Shown here piece by piece: positions 17,361 through 26,394 of a stretch of DNA of 64,000 nucleotides (positions are counted from its first letter, which is position 1; every line of letters begins with the position of its first letter). A model generated the notes under the pieces. That model was not told the DNA's origin. It worked only from the letters and a program-made list of their open reading frames with translations, and searched no databases. This DNA is from Pseudomonas sp. TH43 (GTDB lineage: Bacteria; Pseudomonadota; Gammaproteobacteria; Pseudomonadales; Pseudomonadaceae). The stretch lies in assembly GCF_016650635.1 (NCBI RefSeq), contig NZ_JAEKFI010000003.1, positions 558,001 to 622,000 on the forward strand, given 5' to 3'. The position numbers and the translations under genes were made by a program.

Positions 17361-19562
17361 ATGCGCCGTCTGCTGTTCTGCCTGCTGCTTGGTTTCCTTC
17401 CATTTCTTGTTCACGCCAGCGTTCCGGCCAGTGAGGCAACGCGGCCGAAAGTCGGTCTGGTGTTGTCCGGCGGTGCTGCACGCGGGCTGGCGCACATCGG
17501 CGTACTCAAGGCGCTGGAAGAACAAGGCATCAAGATCGACGCAATTGCCGGCACCAGCATGGGCGCAGTGATTGGCGGGCTGTATGCGTCGGGGTACAAG
17601 ATCGATGAGTTGGAAAAACTCGCGCTGAACATCGACTGGCAGCAGGCGCTGTCCGATGCGCCGCCGCGTGAAGACGTGCCGTTCCGGCGCAAGCAGGATG
17701 ACCGCGACTTTCTGGTGAAACAGAAACTGAGCTTTCGCGACGACGGCAGTCTCGGCCTGCCGCTGGGGGTAATTCAAGGTCAGAACCTCGCGCTGCTGCT
17801 GGAAAGCCTGCTGGCCCACACCAGCGACACCCGCGATTTCGACAAACTGCCGATCCCGTTCCGTGCCGTCGCCACCGACATCGCCAATGGCGAAAAAGTG
17901 GTGTTCCGCAAAGGCCACCTGCCCCAGGTTATCCGCGCCAGCATGTCGATCCCGGCGGTGTTCGCCCCGGTCGAACTCGACGGACGGCTACTGGTGGACG
18001 GCGGCATGACCGACAACATCCCCCTCGATGTCGCGCGGGAAATGGGCGTCGACGTGGCCATCGTCGTCGACATCGGTACGCCGCTGCGCAATCGCAAGCA
18101 ATTGACCACCGTCGTCGATGTGCTGAACCAGTCGATTACTCTGATGACTCGGCGTAACTCAGAGGAGCAACTGGCAGCGCTTAAACCCACCGATGTGTTA
18201 GTCCAGCCGGCGCTGGCAGCGTACGGCGTCACCGATTTCGGCAAGGCTCAGGAGATGATCGACGCTGGTTACCGTGCCACCAGAATCCTCGACGCACGCC
18301 TTGCCATGCTCAAACCCAAAGAGTCCCAGGACGCCGAGCTCAATGCCGCCCGCTCGCCGGGCCAGCGCACGCCAATCATCACCGCGATCCGCATCGAGAA
18401 CGACTCGAAAGTCGATGACGATGTGATCCGCTACTACATCCGTCAGCACATCGGCGAGCCACTGGATCTGGGACGCTTGCACTCGGACATGGGCACCTTG
18501 TACGGCCTCGACTACTTCGAGCAGGTGCAATACCGCGTGGTTCACAAGGGCCAGGATCACACGCTGGTGATCAGCGCTCGCGGCAAGCGCAGCGGCACCG
18601 ATTACCTGCGGGTCGGTCTGAACCTGTCGGACGACATGCGCGGCGACAGCGCCTTCAACCTCGGCGCCAGTTACCGCATCAACGGGATCAACCGCCTCGG
18701 CGCGGAATGGCTGACCCGCGCGCAGATTGGCGACAAACAGGAGCTGTACACCGAGTTCTATCAGCCGCTGGACGTCGGTTCGCGCTACTTTGTTGCGCCG
18801 TATGCCTCGTTCGAAGCGCAAAACGTCGATTCGGTGCTCGATAACGATCCGATCGCGCAGTACCGCGTGGAGCGCTATGGTTTCGGTCTTAACCTGGGTC
18901 GGCAAATCGGCAACAACGGCGAAGTGCGTTTCGGTGTCGGCGAGGCATGGGGCAAGGCTGATGTGCGCATTGGCGACCAGGATCTGCCGAGCGAGAGTTT
19001 CACCGAAGGCTTCTACTCCTTGAAGTACTCGTACGACTCACTGGACAACGTTTACTTCCCTCATGAAGGCAAGGACATCAGCCTGACACTGATGCAGTTC
19101 GAACCGGGCCTGGGTTCAGACACGCGCTACCGGCAGTGGGAGTTCAAGCTCGATAAAGCGATGAGCCATGGGCCTGACACGCTGATTCTCGGGGGGCGTT
19201 ACGGCCGCACGCTGGACAATGCCAATGTGGTGACGTCGAGCTTTTTGCTAGGCGGCGCGCGGCAGCTGTCGGGCTTCCGTGAAGATGCGATTTCCGGGCA
19301 GAACGTCAGTCTGATGCGCGCCGTGTATTTCCGTCGTTTGACGCCTCGCTCGTACCTGCCGCTGGACTTCCCGCTGTATGCCGGCGCCTCGCTGGAACGC
19401 GGCCGGGCCTGGAACAACGACAATGAGTTCGACAGTGGCTACATCAATGCGGCGAGCGTGTTTATCGGCTTCGATACGCCGTTGGGGCCATTGAATTTCA
19501 GTTACGGGCTGAATGATGCGGATGAGCAGGCCGTGTACCTCAACCTCGGCCAAACCTTCTGA
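17361..19562 (+). CDS. plpD: Patatin-like phospholipase with BamA-type barrel, PlpD-like (type Vd autotransporter)
   Basis: A 733-residue outer-membrane autotransporter. After a signal peptide (about 1-19) comes the patatin lipase domain (about 28-225) with the oxyanion motif VLSGGAARGLAHIG, the nucleophile elbow GTSMG and the catalytic aspartate in LVDGGMTDNIP. A POTRA-like segment follows (about 325-400; IRIENDSKVDDDVIRYYIRQ), then a 16-stranded BamA-like barrel ending in aromatic YLNLGQTF. PlpD of P. aeruginosa has this layout. The neighbours (FimV-like, MarR, recQ) also match the PA3339-PA3344 region as I remember it. Confidence 0.93.
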   Translation: MRRLLFCLLLGFLPFLVHASVPASEATRPKVGLVLSGGAARGLAHIGVLKALEEQGIKIDAIAGTSMGAVIGGLYASGYKIDELEKLALNIDWQQALSDAPPREDVPFRRKQDDRDFLVKQKLSFRDDGSLGLPLGVIQGQNLALLLESLLAHTSDTRDFDKLPIPFRAVATDIANGEKVVFRKGHLPQVIRASMSIPAVFAPVELDGRLLVDGGMTDNIPLDVAREMGVDVAIVVDIGTPLRNRKQLTTVVDVLNQSITLMTRRNSEEQLAALKPTDVLVQPALAAYGVTDFGKAQEMIDAGYRATRILDARLAMLKPKESQDAELNAARSPGQRTPIITAIRIENDSKVDDDVIRYYIRQHIGEPLDLGRLHSDMGTLYGLDYFEQVQYRVVHKGQDHTLVISARGKRSGTDYLRVGLNLSDDMRGDSAFNLGASYRINGINRLGAEWLTRAQIGDKQELYTEFYQPLDVGSRYFVAPYASFEAQNVDSVLDNDPIAQYRVERYGFGLNLGRQIGNNGEVRFGVGEAWGKADVRIGDQDLPSESFTEGFYSLKYSYDSLDNVYFPHEGKDISLTLMQFEPGLGSDTRYRQWEFKLDKAMSHGPDTLILGGRYGRTLDNANVVTSSFLLGGARQLSGFREDAISGQNVSLMRAVYFRRLTPRSYLPLDFPLYAGASLERGRAWNNDNEFDSGYINAASVFIGFDTPLGPLNFSYGLNDADEQAVYLNLGQTF

Positions 19563-19567
19563 CCCAC

Positions 19568-19700
19568 GGTAGGAGCTGTCGCAGGCTGCGATCTTTTGAC
19601 TGTGTTTTTGAAGATCAAAAAATCACAGCCTGCGGCAGCTTCCACAGGTGATTTGTGAACACAATTCAAATGTCGGAGCGAGCCTGCTCGCGATAGTGTC
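19568..19700. repeat. REP pair plus a half REP of a second class
   Basis: An inverted pair of the GTAGGAGCTGTCGCAGGCTGCGATC class spans 19568-19647. It is followed at about 19673-19700 by a single arm of the GGAGCGAGCCTGCTCGCGA class. It lies between the convergent plpD and FimV-like genes. Confidence 0.78.
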
Positions 19701-19734
19701 GACATGTTCACCCCATCAACGGCAGGCAAAAAAA

Positions 19735-21522
19735 TCAGCGAATCCCTGCCAGCAATGTCCGCGCCGTTTGTTTGAGCGGCTCATCGCCTTCCTTGAGCAG
19801 CTCATTGAGCAAGGCAATCGCACTGTCGATGTCACCGTCATCGATGCACGTCTGTGCCTGTTCGAGCTTGCCAGCAGCGGCCTCATCGACAGGATCGGCC
19901 AGTTGCAGATCCAGCGGCTCCAACGCCAGCGACGACGGCGGATCAGCGAACTCATTGAGAAAGTCATCGTCCAGCGGTTGCGCATCGGGCTCGGGAATCC
20001 ATTCCAGCTCGGCTTCTTCACTGGCCGCCACCTGAGGCAGTTCGAAGTCCTGCGGCAGCACTTGCAGGCTTGCACCGAGACCCGACGCGGGTGCCGATGG
20101 CTCAATGGCTGCTGTTCGGCTGTCGTCCAGATCCCAACTGGAGTCCATCGACAGCTCACCCAGATTCAATTCGAAATCATCCTTGACCGGCCCAGGTTCA
20201 GTGTCGGCTGCGACGAGGGGCACGACACTGGCGACCACTGGCGCAGCAGCCGCCAGCGGTGCAGCATTCAGCAGTTTCGGATAACGCTCGCGGATGGCAT
20301 GCAATTGCTGCTCATCGACGCCCTGCTGCCGCAGCTGACTTTCCTGCTGCTCGTACGCCGCGCTATCGCCCTGGCGCCCGAGCACTTCCAGCAATTGCAC
20401 ACCGAGGTCGATGCGTTCCGGCTCTTTGTGCAAGGCTTCGCGCAGCAAACCGACAGCCTCCCCCAAACGCCCGTAGGCCAGATAAATCCCCACCGCTTCC
20501 AGCACATCGCCCGCCGCCGGCTCTTCGCGATGCTCGGCTGTGGCGTGTGTTCCAACCGCAGGGCTGCTGTCAGCTTGATCAACCTCAGGCTGATTGTCTG
20601 ACGGCAGCACTGCCAGCGGCGCTTCACCATGTGTTTGTTGACGACGGCGCAGGATCCATCCACCCACCAGCGCGCCGAGCAATAGCAACAATCCGCCGAG
20701 CAACCAGCCGTTCGGCGCGTCGTCAGCCGATTCAGCTGGCGCAACAACCGGCGCCGGAGTCGGCGTCACCACAGCCGGCGGCGGCGTCTTTTGCAGCTCG
20801 ACCAGGCGCGTTTGCAGTTCGCTCATCTGCTTTTTGCCGTCAGCGATCAGCGCCTGTTGCTCCTGCAGTTTGGCATTCAACTCATCAATGGTTTTTTGCT
20901 GTTGCTGGTTCTGCAGCACGCTGGCGGCCAGTTGCTCGGCGAGCGCATCGTTGGCGGGTGCCGCGAGCGGTGGTTGCGTCGGGACTGTTGCGCGCTTGCC
21001 CTGCGCTGCCTGGGGAGGCGCCGTGGCAGGTTCGACGGTGGGAAATGCGGAAGATTGCGGGCGCGGATCCGGCTCATCGGTAGCCGGCACGATAGAGGAT
21101 GAGCCCGGTGGATCGATCAGCACGGTGTACTCACGCAGCACCCGGCCGTTGGGCTGACTGAGTTGCACGAGAAAATTCAGAAAGGGTTCATTGACCGGTT
21201 TGCTCGACGTCACCCGGATCATCTGACGATTACCATGCAGAATCGGCGCGAACTTGAGGTCGTTGAGGAAAAACACCCGTTCGACGCCGGCCTGACCGAA
21301 CTCGTCCGCCGTGGCCAGGCTCACCGAGATATCGTTTTGCGTCAGCGCACCGACATCCACTAAAGCGATGTCAGCCTTGAGCGGCTGATTGAGGGCTGAA
21401 TGGACGGTGATGTCACCCAGCCCCAACGCCATCGACCCGGTCGAATAGCTGAATACGCCAGCGATCAGCAACCTTTTGGCGCCACCGCGCAGTACCACGT
21501 GCCAACTTGCGAGCATGAGCAT
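19735..21522 (-). CDS. FimV/HubP-like protein, short form without LysM
   Basis: A 595-residue predicted inner-membrane protein. The N-terminal FimV domain is clear: LGLGDITVHSALNQPLKADIALVDVG (about 33-58) and the beta-sandwich up to LREYTVLIDPP (about 150). A Pro/Ala linker and coiled coil (about 195-255) precede a single transmembrane helix (about 275-295, WLLGGLLLLLGALVGGWILRRR). The cytoplasmic part has a TPR-like segment (EAVGIYLAYGRLGEAVGLLREALHKEP) and the C-terminal FimV motif KLEQAQTCIDDGDIDSAIALLNELLKEG. True FimV is about 900 residues and has a LysM motif after the N-domain; none is visible here. A second ATG two codons later (21516) is better spaced from AAGGG. Confidence 0.82.
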   Translation of the reverse strand: MLMLASWHVVLRGGAKRLLIAGVFSYSTGSMALGLGDITVHSALNQPLKADIALVDVGALTQNDISVSLATADEFGQAGVERVFFLNDLKFAPILHGNRQMIRVTSSKPVNEPFLNFLVQLSQPNGRVLREYTVLIDPPGSSSIVPATDEPDPRPQSSAFPTVEPATAPPQAAQGKRATVPTQPPLAAPANDALAEQLAASVLQNQQQQKTIDELNAKLQEQQALIADGKKQMSELQTRLVELQKTPPPAVVTPTPAPVVAPAESADDAPNGWLLGGLLLLLGALVGGWILRRRQQTHGEAPLAVLPSDNQPEVDQADSSPAVGTHATAEHREEPAAGDVLEAVGIYLAYGRLGEAVGLLREALHKEPERIDLGVQLLEVLGRQGDSAAYEQQESQLRQQGVDEQQLHAIRERYPKLLNAAPLAAAAPVVASVVPLVAADTEPGPVKDDFELNLGELSMDSSWDLDDSRTAAIEPSAPASGLGASLQVLPQDFELPQVAASEEAELEWIPEPDAQPLDDDFLNEFADPPSSLALEPLDLQLADPVDEAAAGKLEQAQTCIDDGDIDSAIALLNELLKEGDEPLKQTARTLLAGIR

Positions 21523-21643
21523 CCCTTAAATAAGCAAAACCGACTTCTATGCGTTCGCACATCCGGTACGAACACGATATTGCCCAGTAGTTCTTATAGT
21601 CTGCTCAGCGCGATCTCTCAAAAAAACGGCACGGGGTTGTGCC

Positions 21644-22078
21644 TCAAGATTTTTCCAGATTAGCCAGAATGTGCCCGTGAACACGCATGCACACCTTCAA
21701 ATCCGCCTCGTCGACGCCGTCGAATAATTCGTGACGCAGTTGCGTGGCAATGGTTTCGATCTGTTCGATCAGCGGCAAGGCCGGAGCGCAGAGGACGATT
21801 TTTTTCGCCCGACGGTCTTCCATCACGGACTGGCGTTGCACCAGCCCCTGGCTTTCCAGACTATCGAGCAAGCGTGCGAGGGTCGGGCCTTCAACGCCGA
21901 CGCTTTGCGCCAGCTCGCGTTGAGTCGGCGCGTCTTCGAAACGCGCCAGATGCAGCAGCACCAGCCAGCGCGCCTGTGACAGGCCGAGGCCGGCGAGCCG
22001 GCGGTCCAGTTCGGCACGCCAGCCACGTGACATCTGGGCCAGTTGCATGCCAAAGCGGTGTTGATCGGTTAACGGCAT
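21644..22078 (-). CDS. MarR-family transcriptional regulator
   Basis: A 144-residue winged-helix regulator. The wHTH includes TQRELAQSVGVEGPTLARLLDSLESQGLVQRQSVMEDRRAKKI (about 52-94), the DRR wing motif being typical of MarR/SlyA. It lies on the same strand as, and 121 bp upstream of, the FimV-like gene. The ligand is not predictable. Confidence 0.88.
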   Translation of the reverse strand: MPLTDQHRFGMQLAQMSRGWRAELDRRLAGLGLSQARWLVLLHLARFEDAPTQRELAQSVGVEGPTLARLLDSLESQGLVQRQSVMEDRRAKKIVLCAPALPLIEQIETIATQLRHELFDGVDEADLKVCMRVHGHILANLEKS

Positions 22079-22210
22079 AAAACACTCACGGTTAGACTGA
22101 AAATAAAGAATTTCTAATTATTAGCCAGCTAAGCATGAGCTGCAGTTATAGGCAAGAGTGGCTCTGTACTGAATCGTTACAACTGTATGGGGCTTGGCGC
22201 ATACGTCGCC

Positions 22211-24340
22211 TCACATTTCAAATTCCGATTGCAACGCAGCCCGCACGCAATAAAGCACGCCTTCCGGAACCCGCCCGGCAAACAGCTCGGCAATTTCGGC
22301 GACCGACGGCAACTCGCCTTCGCCATCGAGGAACGCGTCCTGCACTTCGCCCATCAGTTCTTCAGGCAAGTCCAGCGCTTGCTCCAGCGACAACTGCTGC
22401 TTGCCAATCGCTTCGGCGAGCATGGTGTAAACGTTCTTTTCCGAGCACTGCAACTGACCGGCGATCTGCAACGGCGTCATGCCGGCGCGGGCCAGAGTGA
22501 TCAGTTCGTGGCGAACATCGGCGACTGCTTTCGGCGCCTCGACTGCGCCGCCCAACACTTCGAGGAAGGCCTCGCCATAACGTTCCAGCTTGCGTGCACC
22601 GACGCCGCTGACCGTGGCCATTTCCGCCAGCGAGGTCGGCTGGCTGCGGAGCATTTCGAGCAGCGTCGAATCGGGGAAGATGACGTACGGCGGCACACCG
22701 TGTTCCTCGGCGAGTTTGCGTCGCAACGCACGCAGCGCTTCCCACTGTTCGCGTTCTTCGCCACGCACCAGTTGGCTGGCCGGGCTCTTGCTGTTGGTCT
22801 TGGCGGCAACTTGCGGTTTCAGATCGCGGCGCAGCTCCAGGCTCACTTCGCCCTTGAGCAGCGGCCGGCAACTGTCGTTCAGGCGCAGACCGCCATAACC
22901 CTCGTGATCGACATCCGCCAGCCCGCGCGCCACCAATTGGCGAAACAGCGAGCGCCACTCGCTCTCGCTCAACGCCTTGCCAACGCCCCACACCGACAGG
23001 TGCTGATGGCCGAAACTGCGGATTTTCTCGTTGTCCTTGCCCAGCAGCACATCGACCAGGTGACCGACGCCATAACGCTGGCCAGTACGGAAAATCGCCG
23101 ACAACGCCTGACGTGCAGGCTCGGTGGCGTCCCAGGTCTGCACGCCATCGACGCAGTTGTCGCAATGGCCGCACGGCTCGGGCATGTCTTCGTCGAAGTA
23201 CGCCAGCAGGGTCTGGCGACGGCAGCGGGTCTCTTCGCACAGCGAGAGCATGGCGTCGAGCTTGTGCTGCTCCAGACGCTTGTGCCGCTCGTCGCCTTCG
23301 GAGTTTTGCAGCATCTGCTTGAGCATCACCACGTCTTGCAGACCGTAGGCCATCCACGCATCGGCCGGCAGACCGTCACGGCCACCGCGACCGGTTTCCT
23401 GGTAATACGCTTCAAGGGATTTCGGCAGATCGAGGTGCGCGACGAAGCGTACGTTGGGCTTGTCGATGCCCATGCCGAACGCCACGGTGGCGACCATGAT
23501 CAGACCTTCCTCGTTGAGGAAGCGCTTCTGGTTGAAGGCGCGCAGATCGTTGGGCAAACCGGCGTGATACGGCAGCGCCGGGAAGCCTTGCTCGCTCAAG
23601 AATGTCGCGACTTCTTCGACTTTCTTGCGCGACAGGCAATAAACGATGCCTGCATCGCTACGGCGCTCGGCAAGGAACGCCAGCAACTGCTTGCGCGGCT
23701 GCTCCTTGGGCACGATGCGGTAAAAGATGTTCGGACGGTCGAAGCTCGACAGGAAGCGCTCGGCGTTCTGCAGATGCAGGCGGGTGACGATTTCTTCGCG
23801 GGTACGCTTGTCGGCGGTCGCGGTCAGGGCGATGCGCGGCACGTCCGGAAACAGCTCGGCCAATTGGCCCAGTTGCAGGTATTCCGGACGGAAGTCGTGG
23901 CCCCATTGCGATACGCAATGCGCTTCGTCGATGGCGAACAAGGCGATGTTCAAGCCTTGCAGGAACGACAGCATGCGCGGCTGCACCAAGCGCTCGGGCG
24001 CCAGGTACAGCATCTTTACTTCACCGCGCTTGATCCGCGTGGCGAGGTCGCGCTGCTGCTCGGCGCTCAACGTCGAGTTCAACGCAGCGGCGGCCACCCC
24101 CAGCTCTTCGAGCGTGGCGACCTGGTCGTCCATCAACGCGATCAACGGCGACACCACCACCGCCAGGCCTTCGCGCAGCAGTGCCGGCACCTGGAAGCAC
24201 AGGGACTTGCCGCCACCGGTAGGCATCAGCACCAGCGCATCACCGCCACTGGCCACGCGCTCAATGATTGCACCCTGACGGCCACGGAAACTGTCGTAGC
24301 CGAAGATGTCCTTGAGGACGCGTTGAGCCTGTTCGAGCAT
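22211..24340 (-). CDS. recQ: ATP-dependent DNA helicase RecQ
   Basis: A 709-residue full-length RecQ. Motifs in order: Walker [14 protein letters not shown] (about 42-54), DEAH box [19 protein letters not shown], motif [10 protein letters not shown], motif [15 protein letters not shown] and [12 protein letters not shown], the zinc-binding RQC cysteines ([16 protein letters not shown]), the winged helix, and an HRDC domain (about 530-605, [21 protein letters not shown]). It unwinds DNA with 3'-5' polarity in recombination and repair. The ATG at 24340 opens the canonical N-terminus; the frame extends 50 codons further upstream without conservation. Confidence 0.95.
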   Translation of the reverse strand: MLEQAQRVLKDIFGYDSFRGRQGAIIERVASGGDALVLMPTGGGKSLCFQVPALLREGLAVVVSPLIALMDDQVATLEELGVAAAALNSTLSAEQQRDLATRIKRGEVKMLYLAPERLVQPRMLSFLQGLNIALFAIDEAHCVSQWGHDFRPEYLQLGQLAELFPDVPRIALTATADKRTREEIVTRLHLQNAERFLSSFDRPNIFYRIVPKEQPRKQLLAFLAERRSDAGIVYCLSRKKVEEVATFLSEQGFPALPYHAGLPNDLRAFNQKRFLNEEGLIMVATVAFGMGIDKPNVRFVAHLDLPKSLEAYYQETGRGGRDGLPADAWMAYGLQDVVMLKQMLQNSEGDERHKRLEQHKLDAMLSLCEETRCRRQTLLAYFDEDMPEPCGHCDNCVDGVQTWDATEPARQALSAIFRTGQRYGVGHLVDVLLGKDNEKIRSFGHQHLSVWGVGKALSESEWRSLFRQLVARGLADVDHEGYGGLRLNDSCRPLLKGEVSLELRRDLKPQVAAKTNSKSPASQLVRGEEREQWEALRALRRKLAEEHGVPPYVIFPDSTLLEMLRSQPTSLAEMATVSGVGARKLERYGEAFLEVLGGAVEAPKAVADVRHELITLARAGMTPLQIAGQLQCSEKNVYTMLAEAIGKQQLSLEQALDLPEELMGEVQDAFLDGEGELPSVAEIAELFAGRVPEGVLYCVRAALQSEFEM

Positions 24341-24527
24341 AAAAACTCCAAAAATCACAAAAACATCCCTGCAAGGCTGGTTCATGACGGGCAAAGCTGC
24401 ACCGCAGAATCGTAAGAACGCATTGCATGACAGCCGCAATACGGGCAGGGAGCGCAAAGCGCGGCAGTATACCCGAGCCCTCCCCTGCACAGGGCGCCGC
24501 TTATACCTTCAAATCAAGTCATGCCCG

Positions 24528-24625
24528 GTAGGAGCTGCCGCAGGCTGCGATCTTCTGATCTGGATCTTTATGTTGATCTTGAAAAAATAAAATCAAAAGA
24601 TCGCAGCCTTCGGCAGCTCCTACAG
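24528..24625. repeat. REP pair, GTAGGAGCTGCCGCAGGCTGCGATC class
   Basis: Inverted arms around CTGATCTGGATCTTTATGTTGATCTTGAAAAAATAAAATC, lying between the divergent recQ and YecA-like genes. Confidence 0.82.
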
Positions 24626-24729
24626 GGGATATGCAGGGCGCAGCGGGGCAAATCTGCCGTGCGGCTGGCTTGAGCGCTCAAGAAGGCCTAGAATTCCCGC
24701 ATTGTTTATTCCCCCAAGGTAGCCCCGTA

Positions 24730-25317
24730 ATGTCCTTCGCTGAGCAACTGACCCGCCTGCAAGTTTTCCTCGATGCCGACGAGCTGCACGACGAGGCGCT
24801 GGATTACGTGGCCGCTCACGGCTACCTGACCGCGCTGTCGATCTGCGCCGAAGACGTACCGGAGCGTGAATGGATCGACGCCCTGTTCGCTGAAGAGCCG
24901 CATTACAGCAGCGACGCCCAGCGCGAAGAAATCGAAGCCACCCTGATCGGCCTCAAGGCGCACATCGCCCGTCAACTCGCTTCCGACGAAGAATTCGAGC
25001 TGCCATGCGAACTGGATCTGGGCGAAGAGCCGGACGATTCCGAACTGCGCGGCTGGTGCATCGGCTTCATGGAAGGCGTGTTCCTGCGTGAAGCAGCCTG
25101 GTTCGAAACCGCCGAAGAAGAAGTCAGCGAGATGCTCCTGCCGATCATGGTCGGTTCGGGCCTGTTCGACGAACAGCCAGAGTTCGAAGACATCGCCAAG
25201 GACGCCAACCTGATGGACGACATGATCGTGCAGATCCCGGAAGCCCTGACCGCGCTGTACCTGCTGTGCCAGGCGCCAGACGAGAAGCCGGCGATCCTCA
25301 AGCCACGTCACCACTAA
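24730..25317 (+). CDS. YecA/UPF0149 family protein
   Basis: A 195-residue acidic helical protein. It opens with SFAEQLTRLQVFLDADELHDEALDYVAAHGYLTALSICAEDV, and the conserved RGWCIGFMEGVF is at about 108-119. UPF0149 family members are of unknown function; this one lacks the C-terminal SEC-C zinc motif seen in longer YecA proteins. The ATG at 24730 follows a plausible AGGTAGC site. ybaN follows 10 bp later, so co-transcription is likely. Confidence 0.82.
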   Translation: MSFAEQLTRLQVFLDADELHDEALDYVAAHGYLTALSICAEDVPEREWIDALFAEEPHYSSDAQREEIEATLIGLKAHIARQLASDEEFELPCELDLGEEPDDSELRGWCIGFMEGVFLREAAWFETAEEEVSEMLLPIMVGSGLFDEQPEFEDIAKDANLMDDMIVQIPEALTALYLLCQAPDEKPAILKPRHH

Positions 25318-25327
25318 GTCGCAGCCT

Positions 25328-25723
25328 ATGGACAACCCCATAGGCAACCGCTCCCTGATGTTGCGCTACCTGCTGCTGGCCATTGGCTGGCTCAGCGTGG
25401 CATTAGGGGTGATCGGTATTTTCCTTCCTGTCCTGCCCACCACCCCTTTCCTGCTCCTCGCGGCCGCGTGCTTCGCGCGCAGCTCTCCGCGTTTCTATCA
25501 ATGGCTGGTCGAGCACCCGCGACTGGGGCCATGGATCCGCGATTACCTCGATGGCAACGGCATTCCGCTCAAGGGCAAGGTCTATGCGATCGGCCTGATG
25601 TGGGCGAGCATTCTGTTCTCGTGTTATCTGGTGCCACTGCCGTGGGCGCGGGGGTTCATGCTGACGAGTGCGGTATTGGTGACGGTGTACATCCTGCGGC
25701 AGAAGACTTTGCGCAAATTCTGA
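25328..25723 (+). CDS. YbaN/DUF454 family inner-membrane protein
   Basis: A 131-residue protein with three to four hydrophobic segments and the family motif GWLSVALGVIGIFLPVLPTTPFLLLAAACFARSSPRFYQWL, followed by HPRLGPWIRDYLDGNGIPLKGK. Function unknown. It is the last gene of the conserved block before the accessory region. Confidence 0.88.
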   Translation: MDNPIGNRSLMLRYLLLAIGWLSVALGVIGIFLPVLPTTPFLLLAAACFARSSPRFYQWLVEHPRLGPWIRDYLDGNGIPLKGKVYAIGLMWASILFSCYLVPLPWARGFMLTSAVLVTVYILRQKTLRKF

Positions 25724-25794
25724 TCCTCCTTGAACGGGTTAAAAAAACCGCCAGACACGTCTCTCAGGCTCCACATCCTTACGCCTTTGCCTAC

Positions 25795-25820
25795 AGCTAC
25801 GCCAGAGTCCGCCGGCTTGT
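25795..25820. repeat. 26-bp direct repeat, copy 1
   Basis: Begins AGCTACGCCAGAGTC and ends CGGCTTGT; an identical copy is at 29178-29203, with weaker similarity just upstream of each. The two copies bracket the remnant and the 888-residue gene. Confidence 0.7.
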
Positions 25821-25852
25821 AAGTTTTCCCAACGGCTGCCGGCTCCTATACC

Positions 25853-26110
25853 AGCCCGCCACGCGCGGTCAGTGCCGGACTGGAAAGCGCCGTACCTCGT
25901 TCGGTTCTGGCCTACAGTCCGGGCAAGACCATCAGCGTGATTTACACCCTCATCCGCGATGGCATACCTACCCCGTCAACCGCACTGCGCTTGAACATTC
26001 TGGTATTGCCGGTAACTGCATTGATTCCGCCAAAGATCGTCGAGGCCGACGCCAACAACTTTCTGGATGTCACCGCGTTGGCCACAAACGCCTCACCGGC
26101 CCCTGTTATT
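25853..26110 (+). pseudogene. Remnant resembling the large paralogous proteins downstream
   Basis: An open stretch reads LESAVPRSVLAYSPGKTI, then a coding-like run with VIYTLIRDGIPTPSTALRL, ILVLPVTALIPPKIVEADAN and NFLDVTAL, then loses sense. By eye this lines up with a core segment of the next two proteins (compare LRLTYTLSKGG...QLSKP...LRPPFIEQVVENELP in the 644-aa protein). No good start codon or ribosome site and no continuation exist, so I read it as the leftover of a deleted or rearranged third member. The rest of the 670-bp gap holds a 26-bp repeat copy (25795-25820) and the promoter elements of the next gene. Confidence 0.5.
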
Positions 26111-26292
26111 ACGCTTCAAAAAATCCCACGAAACCGTCGATCCGCGCTCGACCACTACAGCGGCCCGGCCTGCCGTGGGCTTCGCAGCACCAGACGCTGC
26201 TGGGATCGCCCAGTTGATCATGCTCGGTTAATAGAGAAGCAGTTAAGGGTGTTGATGCGTTTATCCACCGTTAATCTGAAACCCTGATGTAC

Positions 26293-26337
26293 CTGTCAGA
26301 TATGACAGTAGGCAATGTCCTCGACCGGGGATCTAAT
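26293..26337 (+). promoter_or_regulatory. Candidate operator palindrome and -10 element of the 888-aa gene
   Basis: CTGTCAGATATGACAG (26293-26308) is a 16-bp palindrome with one mismatched pair, followed after 23 bases by TCTAATC (TCTAAT at 26332-26337). The same two elements occur at exactly the same spacing before the paralogue at 29574. The start codon lies 57 bases past the TCTAAT. The -10 role is inferred. Confidence 0.6.
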
Positions 26338-26394
26338 CCGCCTTATTGGTGCCGCCATTCACTCCAAAGGTGCCTCCTTAAAGGTGATACTTAG

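Noticed and set aside
22187..24415. A 742-codon frame opposite recQ, and similar long frames opposite scpB, the LysR genes and others
   Set aside because: The opposite strand carries clear, complete known proteins; these are GC-bias shadows.
25468..26217. A 249-codon frame overlapping ybaN and the remnant
   Set aside because: It runs out of phase through ybaN and the sense-like segment of the remnant is in another frame; no start signal.
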